This document shows, in pieces, positions 61,891-64,000 of a stretch of DNA of 64,000 bases; position 1 is the stretch's first letter, and each line of letters opens with the position of its first letter. Under the pieces are notes generated by a model that saw only the letters and a list, made by a program, of their open reading frames with translations, was not told the origin of the DNA and did no database searches. The DNA comes from Allostella vacuolata. GTDB lineage: Bacteria > Pseudomonadota > Alphaproteobacteria > ATCC43930 > Allostellaceae. The position numbers and the translations under genes are program-made. The stretch lies in NCBI GenBank assembly GCA_006739055.1, contig AP019702.1:4985388-5049387 (forward strand). Reading direction: 5' to 3'.

Positions 61891-62994
61891 TCAGCCGGGC
61901 TGGGCCAGCAGCAGCGCGGCGGCCGGCGGCCAGGCCACCGTCACCGGCTGGCCGACGACCGGCATGCCGAGCGCACCGCCCGGATCGCCGGCGAAATCGC
62001 CGACCGGCTGCGCGTTGGGCCGCGTCACCGTCAGTTCGTCGCCCGAATCGAGCTGGACGCGGATCTCGGTCGAAGCGCCGAGATAGGTGACGAAGGCGAC
62101 CCGGCCCGGAAAGCGGTTGGGCCCTTCGCCGCCGGTGCCGGCCGGCATCACCGTCGCCTTTTCCGGGCGGATCGCCAGCACGCCCTGGCCGCGCGGGCCC
62201 GCGCCGGAATCGGCGAAGGCGACGTCCAGGCCGCGCTGGGTGCGGAAATGGCCGGGCGCCGACACGGTGCCTTCGAGGAAGTTCGAGCGGCCGATGAAGT
62301 CGGCGACGAAATGGTTGGCCGGGCGCTCGTACAGCTCGGTCGGAGTGCCGATCTGCTGCACCTTGCCCTGGCTCATGACGACGAGCCGGTCGGCCAGGGT
62401 CAGCGCCTCCTCCTGATCGTGGGTGACGAACACCGTCGTCAGGCCCAGCGCCTGCTGCAGCTGGCGGATCTCGATGCGCACGCTGAGGCGCAGCTTGGCA
62501 TCCAGGTTCGACAGCGGCTCGTCGAGCAGGAACACCTCCGGCCGGATGACGAGCGCGCGGGCGAGTGCCACCCGCTGCTGCTGCCCGCCCGACAGCTGCT
62601 TGGGCATCCGCTCGCCCAGGTGACCGAGCTGGACGAGGCGCAGCGCCTCGGCCACCCGGGGCGCGATGTCGGCCCGGGGCACCTTGCGCATCTCCAGCCC
62701 GAAGGCGACGTTCTGAAACACCGTCATGTGCGGGAAGAGCGCATAGCCCTGGAACACCATGCCGGTGTTGCGGCGATAGGGCGGCAGGTTGGTCACGTCC
62801 TGGTCGCCGATCAGGATCTGGCCGCTGCTGGCGGCGATGAAGCCCGCGATCATGCGCAAGGTGGTGGTCTTGCCGCAGCCCGAGGGCCCGAGCAGCGCCA
62901 CCAGCTCGCCCTCGCGCACGTCGAGCGTGACGTCGTCGACGGCGGCGACGGAGCCGAAGCGCTTGGCGAGGTTGCGGAGCGATACCTGCGACAT
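61891..62994 (-). CDS. ABC transporter ATP-binding protein
   Basis: A 367-residue ATPase. Walker A GPSGCGKT (36-43), Q-loop GYALFPHMTVFQNVAFGLE near 83, signature QLSGGQQQR near 132, Walker B VFLLDEPLSNLDAK near 155 and switch VTHDQEEA near 190; residues 240-355 hold a TOBE-type regulatory domain. It is four bases after the permease gene that starts the operon. Confidence 0.94.
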   Translation of the reverse strand: MSQVSLRNLAKRFGSVAAVDDVTLDVREGELVALLGPSGCGKTTTLRMIAGFIAASSGQILIGDQDVTNLPPYRRNTGMVFQGYALFPHMTVFQNVAFGLEMRKVPRADIAPRVAEALRLVQLGHLGERMPKQLSGGQQQRVALARALVIRPEVFLLDEPLSNLDAKLRLSVRIEIRQLQQALGLTTVFVTHDQEEALTLADRLVVMSQGKVQQIGTPTELYERPANHFVADFIGRSNFLEGTVSAPGHFRTQRGLDVAFADSGAGPRGQGVLAIRPEKATVMPAGTGGEGPNRFPGRVAFVTYLGASTEIRVQLDSGDELTVTRPNAQPVGDFAGDPGGALGMPVVGQPVTVAWPPAAALLLAQPG

Positions 62995-62998
62995 GGCC

Positions 62999-63817
62999 CT
63001 ACACCACCCGGCTCAGCTTGACGAAACGATCGGTGATCAGCATCAGCGCACCGATGAGGACGATCTGGATGAAGGACACCGCGGCGATCGTCGGGTCGAC
63101 CTTGAATTCCAGGTACTGGAGGATGGCGATCGGCAGGGTGGTGCGGCCCGGCCCGACCAGCAGCAGGGTCAGCTCCAGGTTCTCGAACGAGGTGATGAAG
63201 CTGAAGAGGGCGGCCGCCACCAGGCCCGCCCGCATCATCGGGAAGGTGACGCGGCGGAAGGTGGTCCAGCGGTTGGCGCCGAGGTTCATCGCCGCATCCT
63301 CGATCGAGCGGTCGATGCCGACCAGGCTGGCGGTCACCAGGCGCACCGTCCACGGGATCGTCAGCATGACATGGGCCATCACCAGCCCTTCGAGCGTCGC
63401 CTGCAGGCGCCACTCCATGTAGTTGTCGATCTCGATGAAGAAGATGTAGAGCGCCGTTCCCGCCACGATGCCGGGCACGATCAGCGGCGACAGCAGCAGC
63501 ATGTTGATCGTCTCGCGCCCCGGGAAGCGGTAGCGGACGAGGGCGATCGACGCCAGCGTCCCCAGCGTCACCCCGATCAGCATGGCCAGGAACGCGACCT
63601 GCAGGCTCATGGCGAAGCCGCGGGCGAAGACCCGCTGCTCCCATACGTTGCCGAACCAGCGCAGCGTGTAGCCGTCGGGCGGGAAGGAGATGATCTCGTT
63701 GCTGAAGAAGCTGATCCAGCCGATGAAGATCACCGGCGTCAGGATGAACAGGTAGACCAGCAGGACGACGGCGCGCAGCGTCCAGCGCCGCCAGTGGCGG
63801 GCGAGGTAAACGTTCAT
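62999..63817 (-). CDS. ABC transporter permease
   Basis: A 272-residue inner-membrane subunit with about six helices and the coupling loop DAAMNLGANRWTTFRRVTFPMMRAGL near residues 174-199. It is the first gene of the permease-ATPase-binding protein-permease-GGT operon and starts 109 bases after a possible promoter. Confidence 0.92.
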   Translation of the reverse strand: MNVYLARHWRRWTLRAVVLLVYLFILTPVIFIGWISFFSNEIISFPPDGYTLRWFGNVWEQRVFARGFAMSLQVAFLAMLIGVTLGTLASIALVRYRFPGRETINMLLLSPLIVPGIVAGTALYIFFIEIDNYMEWRLQATLEGLVMAHVMLTIPWTVRLVTASLVGIDRSIEDAAMNLGANRWTTFRRVTFPMMRAGLVAAALFSFITSFENLELTLLLVGPGRTTLPIAILQYLEFKVDPTIAAVSFIQIVLIGALMLITDRFVKLSRVV

Positions 63818-63901
63818 CGGCCGGCAGCCGATCCCGGCTGCCGTTCCCCCGTCGTGCGCATCCGTCTCCCCGTCCGCTGCGGCACCTGTTTGTTGGCGCC
63901 G

Positions 63902-63931
63902 ATCCTAGGAACCCCCACCCTGTACCGTCAA
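63902..63931 (-). promoter_or_regulatory. Possible promoter of the ABC-GGT operon
   Basis: On the minus strand TTGACG (63926-63931), an 18-base spacer and TAGGAT (63902-63907). It overlaps the stop codon of the upstream partial gene, leaving an 84-base leader before the permease ATG. Confidence 0.45.
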
Positions 63932-64000
63932 GGCGTGCCTTCCCGGCGGAGGAAGACGAGCCGCACCACCACCAGCCCGGCCCCCGCCGCCCCCATCGCC
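63928..64000 (-). CDS. 3' end of an upstream gene, unidentified
   Basis: The last 24 codons of a minus-strand frame that enters from the right edge, ending VVVRLVFLRREGTP before TGA. The hydrophobic-then-basic end suggests a membrane protein, but the family cannot be named from this fragment. Confidence 0.4.
   Translation of the reverse strand, partial: AMGAAGAGLVVVRLVFLRREGTP

Overview
The window reads as a chromosomal segment of a high-GC alphaproteobacterium, most likely a Rhodospirillales/Acetobacterales-type organism. Supporting signs are 5-aminolevulinate synthase of the Shemin pathway, the succinylase branch of lysine synthesis (dapD-dapE), the rpmH-rnpA-yidD-yidC-engB-argB gene order, an EcfG-like promoter and uniformly strong GC-rich codon use. 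The lineage is an inference. I saw no rRNA, tRNA, CRISPR array, transposase or phage gene, so this looks like ordinary chromosome carrying several accessory islands.

Layout. 1-2.7 kb (minus strand): the 5' end of a Bax-inhibitor-1 gene, an ECF sigma/anti-sigma pair and two small envelope proteins (DUF3016, DUF3833); then an aldo/keto reductase on plus. 4-11.2 kb: an arsenic island, all minus strand. In transcription order it is an ArsR-ArsC fusion, an ArsJ-associated GAPDH, ArsJ, a second ArsR, a flavoprotein with a cysteine-pair tail, ACR3 and an MFS permease. It therefore encodes two exits for arsenic: arsenate as 1-arseno-3-phosphoglycerate (GAPDH plus ArsJ), and arsenate reduced to arsenite then exported (ArsC plus ACR3). 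11.3-16.5 kb: an iron-uptake locus with DUF4198 and DUF3325 on minus, and FecI-like sigma, FecR and a TonB-dependent receptor on plus, with two Fur-box-like sites. 16.5-22.8 kb: UvrD-type helicase, DAO-family oxidoreductase, a tiny Q/N-rich protein behind an EcfG-like promoter, PPK2 polyphosphate kinase and DUF808.

22.9-27.6 kb: 3-hydroxyisobutyrate-dehydrogenase-like enzyme, hemA, a PucC-family permease and heme oxygenase, a tetrapyrrole-flavoured group. 27.7-32.8 kb: AHL-lactonase-like hydrolase with an SDR, then MmgE/PrpD divergent from a DctP binding protein and an isocitrate-lyase-superfamily enzyme, with a GntR-type operator in the divergent gap. 32.9-35.2 kb: def-fmt-truA. 35.2-39.3 kb: Pro/Tyr-rich secreted protein, membrane protein, dapE, dapD and an RTX-type calcium-binding protein. 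39.6-49.9 kb: a catabolic island with enoyl-CoA hydratase, XRE-cupin regulator, phytoene-dehydrogenase-like oxidoreductase (probable CTG start), a four-gene spermidine/putrescine-type ABC transporter, an ADP-forming acyl-CoA synthetase and an acyl-CoA dehydrogenase. 49.9-55 kb: the rpmH-rnpA-yidD-yidC-engB-argB-HAD operon. 55-58.2 kb: MerA/Lpd-like oxidoreductase, orphan histidine kinase and a small membrane protein. 58.2-63.8 kb: an ABC transporter operon ending in a leaderless gamma-glutamyltransferase. A 3' fragment of another gene ends the window.

The most distinctive signals are the arsenic island and its cysteine-rich sensor and enzyme tails, the 3 x 16 bp tandem repeat between fecI and fecR, a two-copy family of long interrupted palindromes (25.2 and 39.4 kb), the probable CTG-initiated oxidoreductase, and the uncharacterised CoA-linked catabolic island.
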